Origin: Pterobdella sp. o SKG-2022
Lineage: Eukaryota > Annelida > Clitellata > Hirudinida > Piscicolidae
Reading direction: 5' to 3'
NCBI GenBank assembly: GCA_964035795.1
Contig: OZ038321.1
Coordinates: forward strand, 26,390,544-26,454,543
DNA length: 64,000 nucleotides
Positions 1 through 10,800 of the stretch are shown here, piece after piece. Positions within the stretch are counted from its first letter, which is position 1; every line of letters begins with the position of its first letter. Below the pieces are notes generated by a model that saw only the letters and a program-made list of their open reading frames with translations, was not told the origin of the DNA and ran no database searches. The translations under genes and the position numbers were made by a program.

Positions 1-648
1 CTGCATTTAAGGCGCAGTTTATGCAAAGCATGTGTCAGATAACTGACTGATTCTTCCGCATTTGTCAAACGTAGTTCTAACGGATCCACGAATTCTTTTT
101 TATGGCAAACAACACTAATGTTTATAAAGGATTAAAAGTTAATATTTTGAAAATTATTTTTTAAATAAACTACTTAAGTTAATAAATGAATTAAGATACA
201 ACGAATGAGAGTAAAATTAATGTTGTATTAAATGATTTGAAACGTGGTCGAAGCCATTAAACCGAAGAGGGTTTCTAAGATAAAGACGGACTCAAAAAAT
301 TGAAACTATTACGATTAAAATCAAGACAAAAGTTTATCAGAATTTGACTACTACGATTATACCAAACCTCAACACTGTTTATAACATAATAAATGGTGAT
401 ATTAACTGTTTAGCTGCCTCCATCAAAACTTCATTTTTAAGTTCAGCAGCATCGTAACAATCCCCGATGCCCACATCCAGCATCCATCTCTTGGGCATCT
501 CGTTGATGATCATTCTACCCAAATTCCGAAGTTTCAAGGCATAGTTGTCTCGTTCTATTTTTAACCGTACCTTCTCTACGTCAACACTTGGTTTTTCTTT
601 GGAAGATTCTCCCTTTGATTTTTTTGGAGCTTTCCCTTTGCCAGGCAT
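1..648 (-). CDS. Unidentified gene, 5' exons, running off the left edge
   Basis: Two exons are visible. Exon 1 is 648..407; ATG at 648 opens a lysine-rich N-terminus beginning MPGKGKAPKKSKG, followed by a charged, probably helical stretch containing KVRLKIERDNYALKLRNL. Exon 2 is 114..1 and continues off the window; it includes DPLELRLTNAEESVSYL. Exon 1 ends after two bases of a codon (AAACA|GTTAAT) and exon 2 begins with the completing base (CTAG|T), so the frame is kept. Codon use and composition differ from the AT-rich flanks. The basic tail followed by helical segments resembles small coiled-coil proteins, including ciliary ones, but I do not recognise the family and assign no function. 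The first exon is probably real; the junction is a moderate-confidence inference. Confidence 0.55.
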
Positions 649-1075
649 GGTGGTATGAAATGGTGTTGAGGTTGGATGAAAAATTAATTTTTAATTTAAT
701 GTTTATTTGATGACGGCAGCTAAAAGTGGAAACAATTTTATTAAATTTTTGTTGACTTTATGAATACCAAACTTATAGAGACAAAATAAAATAACATATA
801 AATATAGTTATTAACGAATCCAGCTAAAATGAATCTCTCAGAAATTCAATGATAGAATTTTATAATTCGAGAAAAAACAATGTTGTTGAAATTTGATGGG
901 TTTACAAAGCAATAATCATTATTATAACAAAACTATCAAAGATAATTCCGGTCCTAAATTCAATAATCAGCATATGAAAAAAAAATAATTTGCAAATTTT
1001 AAATCACGGAAATTTTATTAAAGCAGTAACGAATTGAGAAAATTATAAAATATCAAACTAAAAACTAGAAAATAA
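649..1075. other. AT-rich intergenic spacer
   Basis: This stretch separates the TIMM9-like stop codon (1076) from the start of the next minus-strand gene (648). It must hold the TIMM9-like 3' UTR and the promoter of the left-edge gene. I see no conserved element, only AT-rich sequence. Confidence 0.5.
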
Positions 1076-2106
1076 TTATAATTTTTTGCTTAAAGCTTCC
1101 ATTTCCGGAGAATTTAGCATTTGGAATTCTTGGTACCGTTGTGATAAGCGTTGAGACATCTTCAACATCTTGCTGGCGCAATTTATGGCACACGATGTCT
1201 GATTGGTGGTGAAGTATTTATCATTATATGTTACGGACACTTTGTGTTAATGGACAATATATATAATGACAATAATATTTAAGCAATTAAGAGATTGTTT
1301 GGCTCATTTGGGCTATTTTTATATTTTTAATAATGTATTAAATGAAAAGTAGTCTAAACTTATATCAAAGTTATTTTAACATTATGAAAAACTAAGTTTA
1401 TTTAAAGACTTATTTATAGTGTTTATAACTATAACTTGCAATAAGCACAAATTTATAAATAAAATAAAAATAAAAATGAATACATAAGATGTCTCATTAG
1501 TGAAATATGTTAACTATGAATTTACTCTGATTCTATTAATTAACCAATCAAATTATGGTTTTCATTTTATTTACAAAATTATAAATTGATGAGAGCAGAC
1601 CTCAGAATCTGTGAGTTTCCTTGTGGTGAGATCATGGGCACAGTCATTAAAACAAGACTCAGATAATTTATTATAGTTTGTTAAGTATGCCTTCAGCTGT
1701 AATCATTAAAAGATTAGTAGAAGTAGAATTGTTTCACTTTGATTGAATAAATTTTTTTGTGAATAAGTTGAAATTATTTTTTTCAATTTCATGTTTATTT
1801 TTCAATAATGGAATTTGATTTATTTTGAAACTCATAATTAGTAGAAGTACACTAATTGGAAATAAATATCATCTAAAAAAAACATCAAATTCGAATTCTA
1901 TCAGATTCCAGCCATTATTTATATACTTTAAATAAATTTCAAAAAACCATAGTGTTTTTTTCCAGATTTATTCATTTTATTTTATACCCATGCTTATATA
2001 ATGCAATATCCAACTTAGTATTCAAAAAATTAAGCACTTCATTAAATCTCACTTGGTTTAATAATGTTTCTGTTTCTGCATCAACTTTTGGTTTTGTGGA
2101 CATCAT
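1076..2106 (-). CDS. TIMM9: TIMM9-like mitochondrial intermembrane-space chaperone (small Tim)
   Basis: Three short exons, 2106..2038, 1696..1601 and 1198..1076, give a 95-residue protein in one unbroken frame, close to the family's usual length of about 90. The twin CX3C motifs that define small Tim proteins are present: CFNDC in exon 2 and CAINC in exon 3. The segment NYNKLSESCF before the first motif, DLTTRKLTDSE between them, and MLKMSQRLSQRYQEF after the second match the Tim9 branch rather than Tim8, Tim10 or Tim13. Known role: Tim9 pairs with Tim10 to chaperone hydrophobic precursors across the intermembrane space to TIM22 and the SAM complex, with each motif pair forming disulfides. 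The start is one of two adjacent ATGs (2106 or 2103). Both 5' splice sites (GTGCTT, GTCTGC) are weak, so the exact junctions are less certain than the identity. Confidence 0.88.
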
Positions 2107-2393
2107 GTAAAGGAAAAATTTTATCAACCACCTTCAAATTACTATTTCGTTCATGGAATTTAAAAACGAACTTCGGACAAGGAATAAAATTTTTTGAAAT
2201 TCAACTTGCTTGCAAAAAACTTTATAATAAATTTTTCAATTTCAATTTTAAATAACTATTAACAAAATTTATTTACGAAAAAACAAAAAAATGAAAAAAG
2301 TTTGTAATTCATAAAGCAACTAAAAACCCATAACTTCCTGACAGCTAATTAAAATATTTATTTCACAAAATAATTGACAGTTAAATAAATCAG

Positions 2394-2645
2394 TTATTTT
2401 TTATTGATTAGAAAGTTCCTAGTAAAATAATTAATTTTCAACGTTTGATTTTCCATTCTTCTGTTTTGAGTTTTTGTCTTGGCTTCATCCAGGCCCGTTA
2501 AACTCATTTCCTTTATTGTATTTTTTGTTACTGTGCTAATATTTATGCGTGAACCACTGAATGCATTTTGAAGTTTTATTGCCATCGATAGGTTTGGCTT
2601 GCGTAGAATATGTCCAAGGTAGCTACATCTTCTTTTCATTATCAA
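2394..2645 (-). pseudogene. Remnant of a non-LTR retrotransposon C-terminus
   Basis: The minus-strand reading contains RRCSYLGHILRKP, followed about 40 residues later by a segment like TIKEMSLTGLDEAKTKTQNR. This spaced pair (a R-x-x-x-LGH-hxR block, then an LTxxEAxxxxQDRxxWR-like block) is typical of the region after reverse transcriptase in many LINE ORF2 proteins. No RT core is present, the tryptophan expected near the end is lost, and the sequence runs into AT-rich DNA. I read it as a 5'-truncated, degraded LINE 3' end. Its clade cannot be assigned. Confidence 0.55.
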
Positions 2646-2739
2646 TTCTCTTGTGTCTTCAACGTTGGTTTTCTTTCAGGTTTTTATTTGAGATGTGATT
2701 TGGGCAAACAGCTGATTTTAATTTTTTTTAAAACATAAA

Positions 2740-2928
2740 TATTCAAATGAAAACAATTTTAGGAGTTTATTTTATCCTACGAAGCTTTTCGTTAAATGCA
2801 CTTACCTTATCAAGTGGAGGTAAAAATAGTAGATATTTGTACCTCCACTTGATAATTTAAGATCATCTTACAAAAAAATTCGTAGAATAAAATAAACTCC
2901 TAAAAGTGTTTTCATTTGAATATACATA
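2740..2928. repeat. Inverted pair of Penelope-terminus-like repeats with hammerhead-like folds
   Basis: Two copies of one repeat face each other. The left, minus-sense copy (about 2740-2820) contains, read on the minus strand, CCTCCAC, TTGATAA, a short stem-loop, GAAA, AGCTTC, then GTAGG. The right, plus-sense copy (about 2842-2928) contains CCTCCAC at 2842-2848, TTGATAA at 2849-2855, a perfect 6-bp stem TAAGAT/ATCTTA, a degraded GAAA/AGCTTC region, and GTAG. Each copy ends outward with the same tail, AATAAACTCCTAAAA and then GTTTTCATTTGAA. The tail and core match the repeats at 6.1, 33.8 and 37.7 kb, and the core matches the termini of the Penelope-like element at 10.6-11.4 kb. The unit could be a non-autonomous, inverted element. 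Confidence 0.7.
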
Positions 2929-4316
2929 AAAAGTGGAAAAAACCAGAAATTTCTGTAATTAATCAACAAATAATGATAATAATTAAAAACACTGATTAAT
3001 TAATTAATTAGTTAATTAATAATTAAAATAAAAATTGCAGCTAAACACGAGACATATTTACTTAAACATGTAAATATGTTTATATGAGTTGCAAACTCTT
3101 TTAATGTCAAAAGTATCGGAAAAGGAAACTACCTCATAACATGAAAAATATATTTTACCATAGAGATACGGATGCTTGTATTCTAGGTAATGCTATTGCC
3201 TATGAAGAATAATCCTGATTAATCAAAAAAGCTTTAAATTTTTGTTAATTAAACTTTTGGTAGTGTTTATTTATAGATGATCCACCTAAACATTCCACAT
3301 ATGAAGTTTTGTTCTTGAAAATTTTTAGCAATACAACTTGAAGAATTTTTTAATAAACATACATCATACTTTTCAATACTCACATATATTTCGGCCACTT
3401 GTATGGAAGAGGTTTTTTGCAAGCAGTTCGTACCAGAGCGACGTTATGAAGCGCTTTCAAAATCGTTTTATTGCTTAAATTAACCTATAGGGCTGAAGTT
3501 AAGAATGTAATTAGAATTAAGGTTAGGTTCAGGTTTAGAGTTCAATTTAGGAATAGAGTTAGTGATATTGCTAGGTTTAGGGTTTTATTCGAATTATTGA
3601 ACTTTTATCTACAAATTTTAGGATTAAGGTTCAGAACTCTTTCGAATGATCTAAATTAGTTTCTAATTATTTTTTTGTTAAAATACTCATTTAATATCAT
3701 ACAAATTTAGTTTCTATTAAAAATGAGCCTTTTTTCTAAACCTATTTTTGTATTTTTCTGGCGTGTTGGGGTTGGACTTGGCATTTAAATTCACCCTGAA
3801 AATGTGTAATATTTTTTGGTAAGGTTTATTTCAGAAGCCATGTGCACAATTTAATTCTTCTTCTGACGAGGTGACGCGCAATAAACAGTGATAAGGACAG
3901 CTTTGTATTCGAGGTGAATTTCGACATGTATTATTGAAGATAAGGGTTTTGCTAACAAAAAATTACGCATTACATCCAAAGATACTAGTGAACAAGTTTT
4001 ATTGAACATAATTTTCAAAAAATGTTATACTATATTACGTATATTGAATTTTTTTAGTCAAATATTACGTTCGTATAAAAAAACAATGGTCTTTGCACAA
4101 TGTTTCGAAAATCAAAATAATTAAGTTAAAAATGAAAGTAATGTCATAGAAAATAGAATTATAATCTAAGTAAATTTATCAAGCTACAAAAGTCCATTCA
4201 AATGAATGCACACAAATCTTCAGTAAATGTTACAAGAGGTGAGTTCAAAAATGAATAAGAACAATCTTTAAATGATTAACTACAACATTCTCAAATAGTC
4301 CAACATTCCACCCAGC
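2929..4316. other. Intergenic AT-rich DNA
   Basis: No gene is supported between the inverted repeat and the CDCA3-like stop codon. A TTAATTAA-rich run lies near 2995-3025. The block at 3485-3620 is described separately. The rest is AT-rich and unremarkable. Confidence 0.5.
3485..3620 (+). repeat. Degenerate GGTTAG/GGTTTAG-type short repeats
   Basis: The plus strand carries repeated, imperfect variants of (A)GGTTTAG and AATTAGG, for example TTAAGGTTAGG, CAGGTTTAGAG and CTAGGTTTAGGG. This resembles a decayed TTAGGG-like simple repeat. It is too short and mutated to claim an ancestral telomere. Confidence 0.45.
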
Positions 4317-5427
4317 TTAATTTTCACCTCTGATATTCTGCCTTATCTTCTTGATCTGCATGTTGCGCACAAGCAGACTTGGCTGCACCATCACTGGAGT
4401 GTTTTTTAGAGACAAAGGCTTGCGAGACATGGTCTTAGGAGTGAGCAGAAAATCTTTGGGAGATATGCCTTTTGGACAAGCATTTTCGTTCTCGTTGTTT
4501 GGCTTCATTGGGGAATAACCCAAACTTTTTTTAGGCGTTATTTGATGGTTTGGAAGAGGAGTGGAAGTGAAACCAGAAGCAGTGCTAAAAGGAACAGAGC
4601 TGTCTAAAACTGATGCCATGCTCTTTCCTTCTATATAATCTTGGGAATCTTCTTTGACACTAGACAAAAATGCATTGTTGAAAGCACTAACATTTCCAGA
4701 AGTTTCTTGAAGACAATTTGAGGGAAGAGATTTTGATCTGGTTGAAAATGTCTTTGAGTCTAATTGTAACCATGATTTCAAATCTGACTCCTCATTTGAA
4801 CAAATCTTTCTTGATTTATGATCAGTAATTAACACCTTCTCCTCCAAACCCTTTTGTAAGAAAACACTATCCTCTTCATTCCGATCTGTTTTCAATCATT
4901 ACATTGGAGAACTGGAAATAAATTTTAACAAAAAATGTCCTACCTTTAGTCTCATCATCTTTGGGAAGATCAGAATCTGTAAGTAAATTTTCAAGCTTAT
5001 CTTCATGACCAATACTGTTATTTTCAATGTCTTCCAGACTGTAGCTACCTTCTTCACTTGGACCATAATTTTCAGAACTATCAAAATTCAAGCCATTGTT
5101 CTTTTCATTAGCTGCCATGCAAAGACCTTTGCTTTCCACAACAATGATGTCTTCTGTGAAAATTATCAATGTGTTTAAACCTTAACCTCAAACATAGAAA
5201 TTACTCTTAGTCCATAAGTAATTTTTTAAGACACAAAAATTAATATTGAAGACTTTAATTTGAAAAATACGTTTGATAATTGGTGTCCTCTCAATGCCTT
5301 CAGAAGGTGAGCGTGGATCGTGCACTTGATGCATAGCGCCAGGAAGTTGAATGGGAGTGCGGTCGATATACTGGGTAGGAGAACGTGGGTCAAAAGCAGG
5401 GTTTTTCACAACCTTATCTTCATTCAT
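4317..5427 (-). CDS. CDCA3: CDCA3/Tome-1-like cell-division-cycle protein
   Basis: Three exons, 5427..5271, 5153..4944 and 4885..4317, join in frame to 311 residues. Exon 1 carries two copies of the signature DPRSP(T/S)-x-x-I-x-RTPI (FDPRSPTQYIDRTPI and HDPRSPSEGIERTPI), the hallmark of CDCA3 (Tome-1, trigger of mitotic entry). The rest is a low-complexity, acidic and Ser/Pro-rich protein with several SP/TP sites (for example SPKDF, TPKTM) near the C-terminus, consistent with CDK regulation. Known role: in vertebrates CDCA3 acts with an SCF ubiquitin ligase to promote destruction of Wee1 at mitotic entry. That activity is inferred here only by similarity. I could not find a clear KEN box. Identification rests mostly on the N-terminal repeats, so a related DPRSP-repeat protein is possible. 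Confidence 0.75.
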
Positions 5428-6065
5428 ATCTTCACTTGAAATTTGAAAAGTCGTAATTTAGTTAAAGAACAGAGTGATGAAACGAAGTTTCAATTAAATT
5501 TGAAAATTATTTTTTATTGAATTTGAAACTAAAACAAACATTTTAGACGGCGAATTTTCTATTTCTTCGTAGTAAGCTTTGAAAAAACTCCAGAAAGCAT
5601 TACCCATTTAATTGAATTCTATAATTATTTTTTTTTAATAAAAAAAACACTTTTATAAAAAAAGTTTTAAATGAAAAATAATATTATATTGAATAACTGC
5701 CAACAATACCTTTAGAAGGAACCGCCGATATCGAAAAGATTTAAGAGCGAAGAGATTTTGAAAAATCGGTGATGTGCTGTATACTAAATAAGTATTGAGC
5801 ATTTAAAATAAAACGAAAACTGAAACTCATGAGAATAATTATATTTAATATAAATAAAACAGTTTTTCAATTCAAAAAACAATTAGATAAAAAAAGTCCA
5901 TCTTTTTAAAAATTATTAATTCGTTATTAGTGGATTTCATTCAATACCTGAATAAACTGAATTTTTTAATTTTATTTGAGATATTTGAATTTTTGTTGCT
6001 TGTTAGAATTGTATGAATTTTTTTAAAAAACTTTAAGACATACATGAATGAAAGATATGACTTCT
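5428..6065. other. Intergenic AT-rich DNA upstream of the CDCA3-like gene
   Basis: This must include the CDCA3-like promoter, but no recognisable element stands out. It is AT-rich, with homopolymer runs around 5620-5660. Confidence 0.45.
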
Positions 6066-6165
6066 TTATTCAAATAAAAACACTTTTAGGATATTGGGAG
6101 TTTATTCTTTCCACGAAGCTTTTCGTAAAATGAACTTACATTATCAAGTGGAAATACAAATATCT
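6066..6165 (-). repeat. Penelope-terminus-like repeat, best hammerhead-like copy
   Basis: Read on the minus strand, 6154..6108 gives TTTCCAC, TTGATAA, a GTAA/TTAC stem-loop, GAAA, AGCTTC, GTGGAAA. TTTCCAC and GTGGAAA are perfectly complementary over 7 bp and would form helix I. AGCTTC then supplies a UUC cleavage triplet directly before helix I. The outer tail (AATAAACTCC... AAAAGTGTTTT) matches the other dispersed copies. Confidence 0.65.
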
Positions 6166-6295
6166 TGATTATTATGTTTTGTTTTGAAACCTAAAAAGAT
6201 TTATTGTATTAAACCCCAAATAGATCTTTCAGATGCTGGTAAAAACCATACAAATTATTGATCTATTTTCATGAAAAATAAGGATAGAGTAAAAA

Positions 6296-6760
6296 TTAAT
6301 GCTTATAGCAAGGTTTTTCGAGTAAAAAGACAAACTTTTCACAAAACAAAAAGTTGACAGTTTTTGTAGATGATTTTTTACCACCCTGAACACAAGTAAA
6401 GAAGTTCCAAACTGCACAAAGCTGTTTTAAATTGGACCAATCATAGGCTTTGAAAATTGTAAGTTTTTTTTTCTTGAAATATTCATGTATTATAATGTTT
6501 AAATATTGACGGATTGTACAAAAAGCTTTGTTGGTTTTTTTCATAAAACTTCTAAAAATGATTATTTCAGTTCTTTCACAATTGTTTTGGAGTTCTATGA
6601 TTGGTTCATCAACTAGCCTAAAGCTATTCAATGCTTTTTTCGTTAGCGCGGAGTGCCTGTGAACACAAGTACCTAAAGGCATTTGCAACTTAACTAGTGG
6701 ATTTCTTAGAAGGACTTTCTTTATTTTATTGTTCAGTTCGAAGAACATTGTACAAAACAC
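6296..6760 (-). CDS. Unexplained 154-codon open reading frame
   Basis: An uninterrupted ATG-initiated frame of 154 codons lies in intergenic DNA between the CDCA3-like and beta-TrCP genes. The predicted protein is basic and phenylalanine/lysine-rich, with no motif, signal peptide or repeat that I recognise. Open frames of this length are unusual in this AT-rich background, but stop-free stretches can occur by chance. I treat it as a weak candidate only. Confidence 0.15.
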   Translation of the reverse strand: MFCTMFFELNNKIKKVLLRNPLVKLQMPLGTCVHRHSALTKKALNSFRLVDEPIIELQNNCERTEIIIFRSFMKKTNKAFCTIRQYLNIIIHEYFKKKKLTIFKAYDWSNLKQLCAVWNFFTCVQGGKKSSTKTVNFLFCEKFVFLLEKPCYKH

Positions 6761-7846
6761 AGTGGTTACACCATGTTTTGGACAACAATCGCAATGAAAA
6801 TTTATATCGTTGGTTTTATTGATTTAAATCGTTTTTTAACGCATTATAAAAGGGAGCATCGTCGTTTAAATTAGTTGTACCAAATAGAAATTAAAAACGA
6901 TGATTCACAAAAAATGTTCATTTTTCATTCCAAGTTGGTTACCACTTTAAAATGAAGTGTTGAAAATGAATGGTGTCAAAATATACAGTGAATTTTTATA
7001 CATATGCAAATCTATACATTGGAGAAGAGTAGATCGATGAACAATGATGAAAGAAGAACTTGTGGGTCTCTTGATGACCTACTTTTTCTAATTCAATCTA
7101 TTTACATCCAAAGCAAAAAAACATTATATTTTCACTTAAAACTAATTCTGATGACTTCATAATAGATTAGTTAGAAATGAATGAATGCATTTACAGGATA
7201 ATGGAAACACCTTCATTAATTTTAGTTCTTTCAACATTGAATGGCTTAGGCATAAATAATCTATAATATTCCCATGATTAAATGTAGAAAAGAGCTCGAA
7301 TCTGATGATGAAAATAGTTAAAATTAAAAGTTAAATAAATTCAAATAACCATAAATATAAAAATGCTTTATATTGGAAATGAAACGATTTAATCATTTCC
7401 AATAGCGAAATATAGTTTATTAGATGAAAATCATTTAAACTTTTTAAAGTATAAAAGCGAACTTAGATAAGAAAAATTACCAATTATTTTAGCTTTTATT
7501 TTAAAATATTAATTTTCTGAAATCTAATTGTTAAACATCAACATATATAAGATAGAGTCACTGAGAAGCACAAAACAAATTTAAAAGATAAAGCAAACAA
7601 TAGTACTTTTATGAAAAATATATGATAGGAATTTCATTAGAAAATAATTCTTAGAATATTGAACAAAATGAGAAATTTCAATTGAAAAGATAAACGATAA
7701 AAAATGAAAAACTAATATCAAAATAATAAATACTGTTCAGAATAAAACATAAGAAACGATAACGAAAAAATAATAAAAAACAATAAAAATAAAAAAAACA
7801 ATAAAAATAATTAAAAAAAAAACTTTTAATAGTGGCGTATAGAAAC
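6761..7846. other. Intergenic DNA between the 154-codon frame and beta-TrCP
   Basis: No coding or RNA feature is visible. It contains the 3' flank and 3' UTR of the beta-TrCP gene (stop at 7847) and very A-rich stretches, notably 7680-7830. Confidence 0.45.
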
Positions 7847-10800
7847 TCAGGAGTGGTGGTTTTCGATGGAGTCGTCCATGCGGTCAGCGTCGGGAAGGGC
7901 GGGTAGTGCCGAGTCTCCAGCGCCACCCGGGTTCACCACTTGCGTCATGAAGTCCCAGATGATTATGGTGTCGTCGTGGCTACTACTCACTATTTGAAAC
8001 TCGTCGAATTGTAACCGGAATACCCGCCCCGTGTGTTCCTGGAAGTGGTGGTTGACCATGATGGGCGTTTTGTATAATGGTGGTTGTGATGATCAATAAA
8101 ATGTAAAAGTATAACCAGTAATGGGAATAACAGCAATAAAAAGCAATTAAATCCTTGTTATAGACGGTTTTACTTTACAAAAATTCAGTCAAAAAGAAGA
8201 AAAATACTGACATATTGAGTAAGGACATGAAGAGCCACAAATTATTATAGAATAATTCTAAGCAACACACATTGAGTGTTTTGAGGCAGAGGGATGATGG
8301 GTGGCTTCGTAGATCTAGGGCAGCCTGCAGGTCCCACACTTTTATCTTGCTGCGGTGGTTTGATAGACTGCTTTAGATGTTTATGATCACTACTCCCATC
8401 ATTATCATCAATATCATCGCTATCACTATCGTTATTATAGTTATCCTTATCGTCCTTATAAAAACTACCCCATTTTCATTATTTCTATCATTTTCACCCC
8501 CCCCCCCCCTCCCACCATCATCATTGTCATCATCAAAAACGTTCAGTCTAATTAATAATATTTATAATTACAATGTTATGATTGGATTAATTCATAAATT
8601 TCAAAATTGATTCTATATAATTTATAAGAAATCAAAAGATACCCGTCGTAAGCGCCACTGACGATTCTTTTGTTATCAAATCTGTTGGAGATAATAATAA
8701 GAAAAAATTAACAGAAGATAAACATAAAAACAAGGTGCAAAAATAGATAGAAAAATTCCATAAAGCTTTGTAAGTTGGTTATTCGTTATGAGTTATGTAG
8801 GTTTGTTGTTGTTTTGTATGGGTAGATAAAAAATCTGGTGAATACTATTTTGCAAATGCAAACTTTTAAAATAAAAATAATAATGGAAATAATAATAATA
8901 AGAAACTATTTGTATACTGCGCAGTTTACAAACGAGGTTTTCCACAGAAGGGCAATTTAGATACTAAAACTAAAATGTAAATATATAATAATTTTCAAAA
9001 TGTATTATATAATCTAAATGATGATGATATTGTATTGTAGATTTGAGTCACCAAGCCATAATCGATCGTTTCATTTCACTTAGCTGATGATACCCTATAT
9101 ATTATCATTGTTATTAAAATGATTATTCTTAGTGTTACCAGTATTAAAGCTATTATTATTATTATTATTATTATTATTGTGATTATTATTATTATTCCCA
9201 AGTAGACTGACCTGATGCACCTCACAAGCTCCTCATGACCTTCAAGTGTTCGCAGGCACGATCCATACTCTACGTCCCATAACCTGTCATCAACAATAAT
9301 AATATCAACAATATAAATAATAAGGACGATTGATGTATAAAAATGAAGCGCTGTATAATCTAAATAATGAAATGAGCCTGACGTTAAACTACATCCAAAT
9401 TAGAGCCAGTAGTTAGACCGCTTTCCTGTTACAACTTGGATAACATTAGACTGCGGTAGCAGGTATTGAAAAACTAAAATTCTGTTGACTTGTCTGATGA
9501 CCCTAGTTGACAACGGCAAAAAGTGTGGGAATAGCGGATCTTGAAATTCGATAATTTTGAGTTTGACGTCAACTCAAAGTAACCGTCTGATAAGTACTTA
9601 ATATTGAAAAAATTAACCAAATGCCGCCTAAGCATGGTACAGATGCCACTGGGAAAAAATAAAATTAAATTAATAAGAAACAATTCATAGAAAATGTGAA
9701 AAAACTAGAAGGCATTGAAAAAATGAGTTTGAAAATAATATTTTTAAAGCTACTCAAGAACAAAAAACTTGAAAAATGGCCATTTTTAAAGATAAAAATT
9801 GTTTTCTTTTTTGCAATCTTTACCATCATGCTTTATAAAATAATTGAATATCAATAAAAACATCAAGAAGAATAAACAAAAAACGAGGTTGATAAAACCA
9901 AAAAAAACTTGAAATATTTAGATAGGTAACGTTTTGGTAAAAATAGATAAGTAAATGTATAGAATAACAGCTTAAGCTTGGGCCCATTAATGCTGTTTTT
10001 TAAAGACCCCTAATGTAACTTTTTATACTAAATATATTGATTTTTAATCTTCGTAAAAGGAAAATTTTTGAGTTTATTTTTGAGAACTGAAATATTTGTT
10101 GAGTTTTGATTTTTATAGTAGTTTTGACGAAAATTGTTGATTTTGCACGTAAAAATGATCAGTTTTTATAATAAATTTATTTAAAAAAATATTTTAGAAA
10201 AAAAATATGATTTTCTGCTTTTTTAAAAAAAGAAAAAAACAATTATTTTCAGATGAACTTTTATAGAGCTCTTGGTTCAAACCAACACCACACTTAAGAC
10301 CTACAGCTTCAGACCAACTTTTAAACTATCGCAATTTGAAGTGAACTGAGCAATTTCCTTGCCTCTGTCAACTGGGATCATCCACTAAGCCAATTGAGAA
10401 TAATACCACAGTCATCAATATCGACTACAAAAGTCTAGTGTAACCCAGGATATGAAAGAGGAAACAGTCAGTAGCTACAAAAGCTAAGTTGAATTTAGTC
10501 TAGTCCCAATAAAAAAACAACAACAAAATAATTACTGCAAATTATTTGAACACTAAAGGTAACTTTATTAAGTACAAAGCTTTTCGTTAACAAAGTAACA
10601 TTATCAAGTACGTTAAAATTCCGTTAATAAAGGAAAAATACTTACGGGCAGGTTTTCCAGTCAAATTCATCCTTTCCATAATAAGACAATTTGAAACTAA
10701 GAAAGAAGATTGCTCTATCCCAGAGGGTCTCCAGAATGGCAAGAAGAGAATCTACTTCAAGATTCTATTTTGTCCGAAAAACGAATCCTGAATTTTCAAA

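Noticed and set aside
3485..3620. An interstitial telomere
   Set aside because: The GGTTTAG-like units are too few and too diverged, and nothing else at the site indicates a chromosome-end fusion.
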